From: Siphonodentalium dalli
Lineage: Eukaryota > Mollusca > Scaphopoda > Gadilida > Siphonodentaliidae
NCBI GenBank assembly: GCA_032622095.1
Contig: CP136062.1
Coordinates: 40,796,918 to 40,860,917 of the forward strand
Direction: 5' to 3'
DNA: 64,000 nucleotides
Part shown: positions 53,000 to 64,000 of the stretch, in pieces
Position numbering within the stretch: position 1 is the first letter of the stretch
Layout of the letters: each line of letters opens with the position of its first letter
Program-made: the position numbers and the translations under genes
The notes under the pieces: model-generated
Seen by the model: only the letters and a program-made list of their open reading frames with translations
What the model was told of the DNA's origin: nothing
Database searches by the model: none

Positions 53000-54930
53000 A
53001 TATGGGTAGATAAGACTTTATTTCATTCATGCGTGTGATTTACCTCGATTTCTCGAGTGATGGTAAACAATAATTCCACAAGTGAATGGTGTCACTTATA
53101 TTAGCGCATTATGTATTCATACGCGCTATCTATGAGTGATTTATATTTATGAATGTTTATCCATGTAAAACTTTGGCAAAATTGAGCACATGGTCAGCTT
53201 CGAAACCGGAATTTGCTAATTTCTTTTTGAATTTTTCATGTGGTTTCAGTTTTTCATTAGTTCCTCTACTCCGCGTATGTGGCATAACATTCGCTTTAAC
53301 ATGTATCCATACGTAGCCAAACGAGAGTTTCGATCAAATGTTTTCTTGTCACATATTGTACTACATCAAATATGCCCTAATTACAACAATATAAGACACC
53401 AATTAATATAATAGACAGCACTGTCACAGTCCCTTCATTAATTAGTCCCGTCGGATATGGCGAGGGAAACAGAGTATGTTCTGAGTCATACTTCTAAATT
53501 ATCGACGTCGGTATCTTATGTGCTCACAGTTTTCTGTAACTGCGGGTATTTTTCGTGGGTTTTCTAGAATGAAAAATGAGGCAACGAGGCTGTTTAACGA
53601 CAAAACTGATTCGGTGTCGATCTCGAATACCTTGCTCATATTTAAATTCGCGCAGTTCTATTTTTCACGCACCGAAAATACATGTAGTACGACTCCTGAG
53701 TTTATTCCAAATCACAGGGAGAATCATTTATATTGTTGAGTTACATGTACATACCCATGTGAAAATCATGGTAAAATCTTCGATGTTGCGATACGTGTAA
53801 GAACTACACATATTCCCGTACGAAGGGATACGAAATCATGTCTCCATATCCACCACCATGGAGTGACAATGTGGTTGTCTTTAATATACACATATATCTT
53901 TAGGAACAATTAAGAACTGAAACTCTCACCAGATTCAGGTCTTTTACGAAAATATTGTTGTCAGTTCTGAATTAAAAGTGCGCGAATTCAAAACTGATCG
54001 AAAAATAGTACTGCGTGAATTTAAATACGAGTAAGGTAGGATGATCGTTATCAAATAAAATCTCCCAAATATTCACAAGACCCTATACTCAGTGCGGTGT
54101 TGATGCATCCGGAGTATTATTCGCTTATATATTTGTATGTGATGGCTGTCCCAGATATTAAACTCTCATTTACCGCGTATAAGCACCCAGATATGGGGCA
54201 ATTACATGCATGCCTACAATACAAATACTTTTTCCAGTCGATGTATAAGCTCTGTTTAATATGTGTTCAATATACGCACACCTGTGTCAGTTTTGAAATT
54301 TACACTGTCGTCAAAATTAAAAGGGGTATTAACAGCTAATATTGTTTTCGCTTCATGTTTCCTCCATTTGTTTCGTGTTTCATATACATTTTTTGAATAT
54401 ATGTTTGGTTCAATGACCAATTGATATTACAGAGTGTTATCGTGTATGTGGATAAACATACACATAATCAATTTTCGTTCTCAAATGTTTCATATCCCAC
54501 ATATCCCAATTAATGTGGGGCAAAAGCTTCTATACAGATGGTTACGAACAAACGTTTTAAGACCCTAAATATGTACCTAACCACACATAATTCCCCCATT
54601 CAGTTACAAAAAGTTGGAATGGCCGACTCTTCATTTGCAAGACTGTTCCGACATTACAGGGAAAATTCAGGCAGAGAAACACATACAGGTCTGCATGGAT
54701 TCACATTCAATAGCTATTGACCATAATAGCTTAGCAGTCCTACAAAAGTGATAGAATGTATGACCTAAATGATATTTGGATATCACAAGCTTCTCTTGAC
54801 TGGAATGTTTGCCATGGACTCGAGACTGGATGTTATATTCCACAACGTTGATGCGCTGATATATAGTGTGGATTGTCCAGCGATCGCTAGCCAACATAAA
54901 CATGGAATAAAATAAATGGTATTTATGTTA
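53000..54930. other. No gene seen
   Basis: AT-rich with overlapping short frames (60-80 codons) lacking motifs. No repeats were noticed by eye. Confidence 0.4.
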
Positions 54931-54939
54931 CGCGTTTAA

Positions 54940-55169
54940 CCCTTTCTATACTAAAGCATCAGTGATGAATAGTTATCTAATAGGAAATGTTCACATAATA
55001 AGTTCAACAAACATTATCCAAATATTTTCCTTAATAAATAAGGCTCCTTATGCACTTTTATTTATCTGTCGTCTGCTTTTATCACCTTAACATCACTACA
55101 ATCAATAGTATACCATTCCAATGTACACTTGTTTACCTGATTGGGAGAATCCGTGTAGTATAGAAAGGG
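54940..55169. mobile_element. Family T MITE, copy 5, intact ends
   Basis: TTAA at 54936-54939 and 55170-55173. Ends CCCTTTCTATACTAAAGC and GTAGTATAGAAAGGG. Length 230 bp, the reference copy for this family. TTAA plus CCC ends suggests piggyBac-type mobilisation. Confidence 0.88.
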
Positions 55170-55179
55170 TTAAGTCAGT

Positions 55180-56130
55180 ATATAATTGCCGCGATTGATT
55201 AAAGTTATAGTTGTATTGTTTCGAAATGTCGAGTTGAAGGTTGCGAGCAGGAACTTGTAAAGTTGGTCAATGCAATTTCTGACCTCTCTTCTCAAACTCG
55301 ATTCAATTGAATTGCTCTTTATGACCATTGTGATATGGTCCTCCGAATGGGGGGTTTTCATTTTGAATCGAATCTCGAATCGAATATGGCGAAAGATTCG
55401 GAAACGCATCGAATCTCGAATCGAATTGTTGTCTAGAGTGCATCATAAGTGAGAACGCGGAACAGTTCGGGGACGGTTTTTCTATAGCCGCGGAACCAGA
55501 AATTTCAGGATGATAAAATATCGTGAGTCAATCTTGTATTATCTTAATACAGTATTGCGTTTTTGTGCAATCGTTAGATCTTCTGCAACAACGTGAAGAG
55601 TGAAAGCTAGAATATGCATGGAGCTAATTTCCGTCATGAATATATACAGACCAATGTGAATGCGGTGCTTAATGGATGAGATTAATGCTTATACATGTAT
55701 ATAGCGTGCATTCAAACTTTCACATTCGGCCAATTTTGTCAGTATCTTTATGTTATACTTAAATCTGCCATGCTATGTCAATTTGATATATTTACACACT
55801 AAGTGTTGTCATCACTAAATCCAGCATTCTGATTGGTCGGCGCCCACGTGGCTAGTTGCAGTTATTTCTCGGTGAATGCGTAACGCCTCATAACACCAAG
55901 CTAATAACACCATCGATACGTCATTAGGTTTGGAAAGACGAACGCGTAATGCTTTGGGCGCATTTTGACTCGCGCAGGATTGACTTAATACATCATCGGG
56001 TTTCAACATGAAGAGAAATTGTTCCTATTAACTTTTGCCAAGGGTGCTATTGGGTATTTTGGGCTGATCTTGTCACGATACACTTTTCGATTTAAATATA
56101 TTTACAAAAGCGGCTTTTTCGCTAAATGTA
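55180..56130. other. No gene seen
   Basis: ATCGAATCTCGAATCGAAT occurs around 55370 and 55410 and resembles the threefold repeat at 51.2 kb. The rest is featureless. Confidence 0.4.
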
Positions 56131-56135
56131 TATAA

Positions 56136-56300
56136 ATATAAGAATTAACTGTCATGTGGACTATTTTTATGGAGATGTAACGGTGAGGTAAGTGGACATA
56201 ACTTGTATGTAAAACCCTTCTGGTTTTACACAAGTTATGTCCACTTACCTCACCGTTACATCTCCATAAAAACAGTCCACATGACAGTTAATCCTTATAT
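56136..56300. mobile_element. Foldback element, near-perfect 165-bp palindrome
   Basis: ATATAAGAATTAACTGTCAT ... inverse ATGACAGTTAATCCTTATAT. Arms of about 78 bp contain GGAGATGTAACGGTGAGG and GTGGACATAACTTG and differ at about three sites plus a 3-bp gap; the loop is only a few bases. No clear target duplication is visible. Confidence 0.8.
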
Positions 56301-56309
56301 CTTTGCCCT

Positions 56310-56600
56310 TTGGCAGACACTGACGATGTTTACCGAATGATCCTGAATGTAAATCCCATGTCACGAGCAAGTCCTATAACCCCGTGTCCGAGTGGTCGTA
56401 TGTCTACTTCTAGCTGATGCCATGATGACTGATCTACTCCAGCTATTGGTTAGTATATAACAATTTACTAATCGTGGATTCGTCTCGCTCATGTTCTTGT
56501 CCCTGTAATAGAATAATAATGATTTTACTGAATAAGAGGGGTATGCAAACCTTTGGATTCAGATCTCTGCTTTAAAGTGACTGGAGTCATAAAATTCATT
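56310..56600. other. No gene seen
   Basis: Short AT-rich spacer between two palindromic elements. Confidence 0.4.
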
Positions 56601-56607
56601 ATAATTA

Positions 56608-56819
56608 CAGTAATGCTCTAATTAATCGACTCCTTGACCACAGCAAAATTATGGGTAACTTTTCAGGATTTAGTCGGAAATATGGCTTGTTGCCATTCAT
56701 CGGAAAGCTCTCACCGAGAGCTTTCCGATGAATGGCAACAAGCCATATTTCCGAATAAATCCTGAAAAGTTACCCATAATTCTGCTGTGGTTAAGGGTTG
56801 ATTATTTACGGCATTACTG
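56608..56819. mobile_element. Palindromic MITE, CAGTAATG family, long form
   Basis: TA|CAGTAATGCTC at the left, GGCATTACTG|TT at the right, so one TA has mutated. Arms pair through GCTTGTTGCCATTCATCGG to the centre CTCTCACCGAGAG. It matches the 214-bp copy at 1776-1989. Confidence 0.85.
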
Positions 56820-56829
56820 TTGATCATGC

Positions 56830-57599
56830 CACGAATCTCTACTCTAGCTGCACGCCCGTATATATCATATTCCAACAGTTCAAAACCTAGAAACCTTTTG
56901 ATGTGGCTGGGAGGTTTATAACATTGCAAAAGAGTGCAGGTAATTTATTTCATAGTTAATACCTATTGTTCCTTATAATAATGTAGTTCACAGTAGGTGA
57001 AGGTCCCAACTCGAAGTTGTACGATTTAAGTGACGTTGTCCGCGATTTTGCTTTGCATCCCTTACAATCATGGACATTATCCCGGGTAATTAATTCAAAG
57101 TCTATTGTAGACATCGAAGCCACGGCAAATAGTTTTCGCGGCTGGATCAACCAATTTCGTGGCTGGTTTGCTGGCTAAGTCGGCTCAGTTGCGACGTTCG
57201 TGGCTGACGAAATATATGGCGGCTCAGCCGGCTAAGACGTTATCGCAATAGTTATATTCTCTTCTACAAGTTATGTGCATATGTTGACAAATACCAGCGA
57301 TGTCTGAGACTGAGTCGTGTCGAAATAAACAATTTTAATCCTTTCAATACTGAATTGATTCTCCCATTCAGTTATATGAAAGCATGCATTGGAATAGTCT
57401 ATTCAACATTAAGAGGCCTTGGTATTCTGATAATATAACAGCCATGCCGTCTCCATGCGAATATACCAATATTGGGCAATGCGGTTTAGTTCTTTGGGAA
57501 ACACAGTTGTGCTTGACATATAAGCCCATGCATATAGTTCAGCCATTTGACAATTCCGGCGGCGGAGATTTTTTCATGTGGCTGGCGTTAGAGGTAATA

Positions 57600-57652
<53 letters not shown>

Positions 57653-58020
57653 TGTGACCAATATGGCTGGCGGTTGCGGAGTGCGATGCCGGCTTCGGGC
57701 TCTAGTCTATTGCGATATCGGCTCAACAAGTAACAAAAATGAATGCAAACTGGAACCACCCCTATACTGTGAAGTAGCGAGCTGGTACCACCCCTATACC
57801 GTGAAGTAGATAATTGAGGTGCAAATATTAACAAGGAAATGTATTCAAAAAAGTTTTGTACTAGTGGAATATGATCTCTACGACGTAGTCATTCAGAGTA
57901 GAGATACATGGCATGATCTAGTCTATATACGTCATTCATATAGATATATGGTGATATCTCTCTATTAGTCATTTGCGAGTGTTATCTGTAATTGCGATTG
58001 GTTAGTATCGTGTCTCTGCA
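56830..58020. other. No gene supported; GGCT microsatellite and a 29-bp direct repeat
   Basis: 57601-57652 is (GGCT)n, embedded in a wider GGCT-rich tract from 57140. CCACCCCTATAYYGTGAAGTAG occurs twice at 57748-57808. A minus frame at about 56820-56940 (GFELLEYDIYGRAARVEIRG) reads like an exon but has no supporting context. Confidence 0.45.
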
Positions 58021-58239
58021 CACAAAAAAAGAGAATTAGGGTCTGTTGAAACCATGGATATTGACCTGGTGGAAAAGATTTGTTAAAATTCGGACATTTG
58101 ATTTAGAACCAAATCGAATCAGACGAAATATTTTGAACACTTTATATACACCTAAGTGCCTATTAAACGCATAATGCCAATTCAAATTACAGTGAAGATG
58201 GTCGTGTAGAATATTAATGGAATGGTATAAACTCAGACC

Positions 58240-58473
58240 CTTAAACCATGAACTATAACCTATGACACCAGGGAGCTAACTGGCCTGTGATTGGGTAAGG
58301 ACAATGGAGACTTGGGGAAGGAGGACGGAGCTTAGGAAGACACGCTCTCTCTTGAATTTGGACCGCCATCGGGGAAACACAGGAAAGTATCCTGGAGAGT
58401 AGAAGGGGCAGTGACAAGGTGAGAATTTATATAAAGAGTCAATCTTTGCCTATTTACCCCAAATATAAGACAT
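58240..58473 (+). mobile_element. Candidate 3' part of an LTR (LTR retrotransposon remnant)
   Basis: The segment ends TATAAGACA just before a primer-binding-site match. TTTATATAAAG near 58427 could be the LTR TATA box. The left boundary is not identified and no second LTR was found in the window, so the call rests on the primer site. Confidence 0.35.
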
Positions 58474-58487
58474 TGGCGACGAGGATG
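58474..58487 (+). other. Primer-binding-site match to tRNA-Ser (GCT)
   Basis: TGGCGACGAGGATG is the complement of the 3' 14 bases of eukaryotic tRNA-Ser(GCT) including CCA, as I know that tRNA. It follows a CA dinucleotide and one base, the usual position after a 5' LTR. tRNA-Ser priming is known for some Gypsy-type elements. Confidence 0.5.
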
Positions 58488-59842
58488 TTGGCATCATTGG
58501 TTCGTTGTAGTTGGTTTGTATCGAAGTAATTTCCTTCGGCAACGGTACTTTGAAAGTTGGGGATTCCACTCGGCTCTAACTTTTTTAGATGATTTTTTTT
58601 TCTCACGTTAACATGTTTTTCTCACGTTAACATGTCATAATTGGGATACGCGTGTATTACGACTGCTCTATTGTTTCATTGAGTGTTCTGTCGAAGTGTC
58701 TGGGACACGTGTATTGGCGGCAACGAGGTTAGCTCCACGTGGTTCTGTTTATATTTACCATTTTCTTCCAAGTGGCGGAAGTATTGGTAACGTGACCGTC
58801 ATTTGTTGCCCATGTGGATGTTTTTCCTAGATTTCGGATGTTAGAGAGCAAATGTACGGTAATTTTCGGAATTTTTGCCTAGATAAGGTTGTTTTCAATA
58901 GACACACTTGTCTACCACCATGGGTTTATCCATGTTCTTACTTTTTCTGTCTCTTTAGAGCCGGTAAACGAGAGAATAGACTCCAATAACAGTACACATT
59001 GTCATGATTGTGGACCGCCGAAGGTTTTCTTCTCCACTTAATTTTGTTTCCGCGAGCCGTCCTATTTACAGACGGCACTCCGGTTGAGTTAGTTTTATAG
59101 TTCTTGACACCATTGTGTATTGTGTATCAGATTTTCTTTTCAAAATGAGCATGTTAGAAGTGAATTTTTGATCGTACAGAGAGCTACTTTCCTTGCCGAG
59201 CATAGGGCGTAAACGTGCAGATATACTTTTGTATAACAGGCATGTATATGGGAATTTACTCCCGGAGATTTTGTTAAAGTTGCCTTTGGCAACATCGGTC
59301 GCTAAATTGCTGAGGCTTATTGATTGTCGTGTTTTACGGGTATTGAGACAAACGCCCCTCGACCGTGTGACCAAGAAACGCTTGAATGTCTCGAAGAGGT
59401 GGTTCATGAGTTCGATAGAAATAGGGCTATTTTGAGGAGACTCTCACTCCTCCAGCAACCGACCAATCTCAACAGGAGCATACCCATTATTATAAAGATA
59501 GGGAGGGGAAGTAGCATGGGGTGAGGCACCGATAAAGAGGGCAAGACGAAAACTTCGATTTCGGTCCTTGAGGTGGACCAGTCGGTTGTATCGGAAGCTG
59601 ACATACTACGGCAGGGTGAAAAATCCCCAACTCAACCCCTGCTATCAGTTTTGAGGGTTACATTCCTGTCTCTTCCAGCCCGAAACTAGACCGATCATGT
59701 TTACAAAAATTACCCACCACTTCTAAAACATCGCTGGAAGGTTCGATACTCGATTTTGACATAAAATCCTCTAATTTATCGGTGGATAAAACAGGAATTA
59801 TAGGGTCAAGAACCCATACAGATAGCCTCCACAATTCCTTTT
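58488..59842. other. Possible internal remnant of the LTR element; no recognisable domain
   Basis: Overlapping short frames at 59066-59604 on both strands include ETLECLEEVVHEFDRNRAIL on plus. None shows a protease, RT or zinc-knuckle motif. If this is retroelement DNA it is only the 5' end and is decayed. Confidence 0.35.
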
Positions 59843-60059
59843 CACTTTGCTAAAATATTACTTGACGAAAATCGTAAAGCCTTATTCTGCCACAGGTTCA
59901 TAATACACATACAAACGACGCCAGTCACGCCACCAACAGAGCCACCGGCTCATAATACATATACAAACGACGCCAGTCACGCCACCTACAGAGCCACCGG
60001 TTCCACTAAGCGCAGAAGAAGGCTTTACGATTTTCGTCAAGTAATATTTTAGCAAAGTG
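59843..60059. repeat. Inverted repeat (48-bp arms) bracketing 58-bp repeat units
   Basis: CACTTTGCTAAAATATTACT...ATTCTGC (59843-59890) is inverted at 60012-60059 with one mismatch. Between lie two units of the ACGCCAGTCACGCCACC repeat. The right arm's outward sequence recurs at 61445-61495. Confidence 0.85.
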
Positions 60060-60109
60060 CCAAATAAATATAATCAACGCTCGAGAGTTGCGTTAGTGTT
60101 GGCTGATTA

Positions 60110-60311
60110 CAATATACGACGGTGGCCCTGGGCTTCTCTGTCGTACATCACGCCGATTTGTCAACAATTTCAGAAAATAATCGTCTTAACTTGATTGTTT
60201 TCCGCCATCGGGCGAAGATTGAATACAACCATGTAAGTACATTCTTCAATCAGAGCGAATATTCAATCTCCCGCAGGATCCAAGCCGTGTGTGGTCAGTG
60301 TATATAATTAA
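60110..60311 (+). repeat. Duplicated segment with a short open frame, copy 1
   Basis: GGTGGCCCTGGGCTTCTCTG onward encodes MALGFSVVHHADLSTISENN for about 60 codons. It is about 90% similar by eye to 61545-61740. CAACCATGTAAGTAC contains a strong 5' splice-site-like GTAAGT, lost in copy 2 (TTATAAGT). It could be a captured exon fragment; no family is recognised. Confidence 0.6.
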
Positions 60312-60559
60312 CAGTATATATAAGAACGGTCTCCAATCGGCAAGATTATACCATTATGATGCCAGTTTTATGGGCGATGGAAAGACTACACGAAGTGCCA
60401 ATTGCATAAGGAAATCGCTGCATTAGATGCGCGAAAAAAGGACATATCCCGGAAATCAGCAGAAATGTTGCCAGATACAGGATTCAAATGATACCTTCCC
60501 TTTACATGGATAAATAATCCGCGCTGATCGGGACAAGATCCAGCTTCGCCATCCCTGAA
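60312..60559. other. No gene seen
   Basis: Linker before the main 58-bp array; 60541-60590 (CAGCTTCGCCATCCCTGAAC) recurs at 61009. Confidence 0.5.
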
Positions 60560-61440
60560 CGGCTTAACATAATACCGATATCAACGACGCCAGTCACGCC
60601 ACCAACAGAGCCACCGGTTCCCCTATATAATACACATACCAACGACGGCAGTCACGCCACCAACAGAGCCACCGGTTCCCCTATATAATACACATATCAA
60701 CGACGCCAGTCACGCCACTAACAGAGACACCGGTCCCCCTATATAATACAATTACCAACGACGGCAGTCACGCCACCAACAGAGCAACCGGTTCCCCTAT
60801 ATAATACACATACCAACGACGCCAGTCACGCCACCAACAGAGCCACCGGTTCCCATATATAATACACATACCAACGACGCCAGTCACGCCACCAACAGAG
60901 CCACCGGTTCCCATATATAATACACATACCAACGACACCAGTCACGCCACCAACAGAGCCACGGGTTCCCCTAAGCGCAGAAGAAGGCTTTAAGATTTAC
61001 GTCAGGTCCAGCTTCGCCATCCCTGAACGGCTTAACATAATACCGATATCAACGACGCCAGTCACGCCACCAACAGAGCCACCGGTTCCCCTATATAATA
61101 CACATACCAACGACGGCCGTCACGCCACCAACAGAGCCACCGGTTCCCCTATATAATACATATATCAACGACGCCAGTCACGCCACTAACAGAGACACCG
61201 GTTCCCCTATATAATACACATACCAACGACGGCAGTCACGCCACCAACAGAGCAACCGGTTCCCCTATATAATACACATACCAACGACGCCAGTCACGCC
61301 ACCAACAGAGCCACCGGTTCCCATATATAATACACATACCAACGACACCAGTCACGACACCAACAGAGCCACCGGTTCCCCCATATAATGCACATACCAA
61401 CGACACCAGTCACGCCACCAACAGAGCCACGGGTTCCCAT
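60560..61440. repeat. 58-bp tandem array, two blocks of about seven units
   Basis: The unit contains CCAGTCACGCCACCAACAGA, GCCACCGGTTCCCCTATATA and ATACACATACCAACGACG, with a 58-bp spacing of CAGTCACGCC. The two blocks (60580-60970, 61050-61435) share the leader CAGCTTCGCCATCCCTGAAC 468 bp apart, and each ends at CGCAGAAGAAGGCTTTAAGA, so the whole block was duplicated. Confidence 0.92.
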
Positions 61441-61544
61441 AAGCGCAGAAGAAGGCTTTAAGATTTACGTCAGGTAATATGTTAGCAAAGTGCCAAATAA
61501 ATATAATCAACGCTCGAGCGTTGCGTTAGTGTTGGCTGATTACA

Positions 61545-61740
61545 ATACACGACGGTGGCCCTGGGCTTCTCTGTCGTACATCACGCCGATTTGTCAACAA
61601 TTTCGGAATGTAATCGTCTTAACTTGATTGATTTCCGTCATCGGACGAAGATTGTATACAACCTTATAAGTACATTCTTCAATCAGAGCGAATTTATACC
61701 AATCTCCCGCAGGATCCATCCCGCGTGTGGTCGATGCCGA
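61545..61740 (+). repeat. Duplicated segment with a short open frame, copy 2
   Basis: Parallels 60110-60311, with the frame extended to 61821 (ending in RCRVCQRLDL and further). The same leader ATCAACGCTCGAG and GTTGGCTGATTACAAT precede both copies. Confidence 0.6.
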
Positions 61741-61744
61741 GTGT

Positions 61745-64000
61745 GCCAGCGACTTGACTTAAAAGTTATCTCCGACAACATCGGCAACACTTCAATACTA
61801 CAATATACTGCATGTTATTAGTAACCTCACACGATGATTAAATTTAATTGCAAGTCAAGTTGAGTGTGTTTCGCTAAACACACATTCAATTTTGTCGCGA
61901 ACTGCCAACTTTATTTTACTCTCGCTTCACATTAACTATTAGGATTGGTAGTGTAGAGCCTTCTTGAACAACGTGGTGGTCGGCTGTAAAATGTGTGTTG
62001 ATTAAATCCTTTTCAACCTAGAATCAGGGTCCACGCTGGCTTGAAATTTACTTTTGCCAAATATTTTGCCAAATGAAAATAATTTTTTCCAAATGCCGTT
62101 AGAAGTTGCCAAATGCTATCAGTTTCTACAACAGTGTGTCTTTTATGTTGACTAATAAGACAATCGCTGCTTGAGCGACCTTTTGATATCAATAGGAAAG
62201 CAGTTCATTATTAATAATTCTCGCCTCAATACTTGGGTTTATCATACTAGAACAATAAACCTAGGCTACAGTGTGATGTCTTACAAAGATTGCAGGTCCA
62301 TATCACTCTCTCCAAATATGTGTGGCTACTTTGTTGCTCTCCTATCTACTATCTGCAAAGGTTGCTTTGCCATTTGTAAAGTATTTTACCAAACGTTTTA
62401 AATCAAATGCGTTCAAGACTAAATATCCTGTCTTTATTCGGACGTTGACTTTAAAACGCTTATTTTTCTAACTCGTTTGTATTAGTAGCGTATAAACAAG
62501 TGTCCCAATTTCGCATTTAAAAATAAAACACCAATTTGACAGCATATAACACTATAGTATACTGAAACATTATGATATACCATATGCCGTATATAGAGGA
62601 TCAACAACGAGTTCCCAGTTGATAGCGTAATTTACAAAACGAGTCCAGTAAATTACATATGGATCGAGCCTTTGGCGTGATCCAGACCTAATTTACTGGA
62701 TGAGTTTTGTAAATTTTGCTATAAACTGGGGATGAGTTGTAGATTACATTTATTTCTTGATCCATAATATCCATAAAACATTCTTAAATCAATAAATGGG
62801 ACATGAAAGTAACAGCGGCTTCAACAAGGCCTGTGATTACGTTTCGTGGAACGATGCGTTGCTTGCCCGCGTACATAATTAGTCCCAGATAAATAAGACT
62901 CTTTGATGTATTTAATGGCGTAAATTTAATGATATCAGATACCGATTCTTCATCATTACTGGCACGTAACTTACAGAATGTAAACAAACGACACACCGGA
63001 AATCAAAGGTCGCGTTTGCGCAACAATAATACATCTGGGTAAACCTGGCACTAGTTCCTGTTATACCATGACAGAAATTGAATCATATTAATATGACCAT
63101 ATACGCTAGCGTGGTTAACGAACCGCAGCTAAATCACACATAAGGTGTTTTTTTAATGTTATAAAAATAAGTTCATTGATATGTATTCCTATCAAATAAG
63201 ATTCACTTTGGCCTTCCTTCGTTGGGTGATTATTATGAATTACACTCCGGACACAAGGGCTCACGGAAAAAATCAGTTGTCCGGATACGACATGACAATT
63301 TCAACCTTGTTTGGATTCTGGCCCGCCAAGACAAATGACGTCATGACGTCTTAACTGGTTTTCTGCTAATAAACGTAGGACATTGATCTAATATGAACAA
63401 ATTTATTGATAATAACTGTTTATAAATAAATACTTCAATTGTTCATAGTAATTCCCATTATTTTGGAATACAGTAATCGATAGACACAGTAATACAATTT
63501 TCCGATTACGACATTAAAGCTTTACGCCCACCGATCTACTGTGCGACAAAAGTGCTCGCATAAATTGGTGTAAACAATATTTATTTCAAAAAATCAAACA
63601 TATAACACAGACACAATATACATGTACACACAAAGAGATTTATGAAGAGCATTGCACAACAAGCAAAATGCTTGTTTAAAGTCCTCTCCTCGTGGAATAA
63701 ATGTTATCTCAAGTGACAGAAATATCACTTGAGGTAAAGCAGACGGGATATATAGTTTTGTTTGATTGGAATGTTATTACATGTTTAGGATTGAGATATG
63801 GGTATACCATTGTAATACGGAAGTTAAGGGTGAGAGAGATAGAAAGTGAGAGAGAGCGTGACAGAGAGAGAGAGTAAGAGAGTGAGTGCGAGAGAGGGAG
63901 AGAGAGAGAGATAGAGTGAGATAGGTTTGACACAACATACATTCGATACAAAATAACACAACAACATCCGTTCAGTGGGTGAATCACTTGCACGAATGCG
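61745..64000. other. No gene seen; GCCAAAT repeat, foldback and GA microsatellite
   Basis: 62025-62115 is the second GCCAAAT-rich repeat. 62614-62730 is an inverted repeat. 63705-63736 is a small hairpin (TATCTCAAGTGA and TCACTTGAGGTA). 63828-63925 is an imperfect (GA)n tract. Frames of up to 94 codons there are repeat artefacts. Confidence 0.5.
62614..62730. repeat. Inverted repeat, arms about 42 bp
   Basis: CCCAGTTGATAGCG...GTCCAGTAAATTA pairs with TAATTTACTGGATGAG...CTATAAACTGGG. The centre holds a second short inverted pair (GGATCGAG and GTGATCC). Confidence 0.75.

Noticed and set aside
56820-56940. Minus-strand exon candidate with GFELLEYDIYGRAARVEIRG
   Set aside because: The reading is protein-like, but there are no confirmed splice sites, no neighbouring exons, and a palindromic MITE begins at its end.
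63705-63736. Rho-independent terminator at the TATCTCAAGTGA hairpin
   Set aside because: The sequence is eukaryotic, no U-tract follows and there is no gene upstream.
63709-63993. 94-codon Ser/Leu-rich minus frame
   Set aside because: Translation of the GA/CT microsatellite.

Overview
This is AT-rich eukaryotic DNA from an animal, most likely a lophotrochozoan and probably a bivalve or other mollusc. The reasons are an intronless neuropeptide-receptor gene of the invertebrate NPY/NPF type, LINE and MULE protein fragments of a kind common in molluscs, a dispersed repeat at about 38.3 kb resembling a family I recall from molluscan sequence, and an extreme load of short non-autonomous DNA transposons and minisatellites. 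Nothing looks bacterial: there are no operons, no CRISPR array and no closely packed genes. The assignment rests on pattern recognition, without any search.

Only one gene is clearly intact: a 400-residue rhodopsin-class GPCR at 47341-48543 (+), with all seven membrane segments and the hallmarks of an NPF/NPY-like receptor. It has a TATA-like box about 90 bp upstream and three CACGTG E-boxes, two of them in a short direct repeat. Other coding traces are element-derived or broken: a MULE-transposase C-terminal exon or fragment (39941-40387), two LINE reverse-transcriptase tails (6455-6694 and 22196-22400, both minus), and two related copies of an unrecognised basic protein (7571-8418, frameshifted; 35162-35743, minus). 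Those two copies share a 3' module of two consecutive hairpins; a third copy of the module is at about 9.47 kb.

Layout. 0-14.5 kb: nested MITEs, the first LINE tail and the first basic-protein copy. 14.58-17.85 kb: a 21-bp minisatellite of exactly 155 units without an indel. 18.5-24.2 kb: a 325-bp tandem duplication, then arrays with 19-, 50- and 79-bp periods, the 50-bp array split by a LINE insertion. 26.5-33.7 kb: a higher-order array of about 1-kb units containing 122-bp core repeats. 33.8-35.7 kb: a 65-bp array, a hAT-type MITE and the second basic-protein copy. 38-45 kb: MITEs and the MULE fragment. 46-48.6 kb: the receptor gene. 48.7-57 kb: nested TTAA-flanked and TA-flanked elements. 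58-62 kb: traces of an LTR retrotransposon (a tRNA-Ser-type primer-binding site) and a 58-bp array with duplicated flanks.

The most notable structure is a 67-bp palindrome found as at least 15 full copies. It is usually arranged as a head-to-head pair (forward copy, AT-rich spacer, reverse copy) bounded by CCCTGTG/CACAGGG. The same cassette sits inside MITEs with at least three different terminal inverted repeats. A hAT-type MITE family here independently uses the same paired-palindrome design. Several insertions are nested, and element lengths, target-site duplications and related empty sites give a partial order of events.
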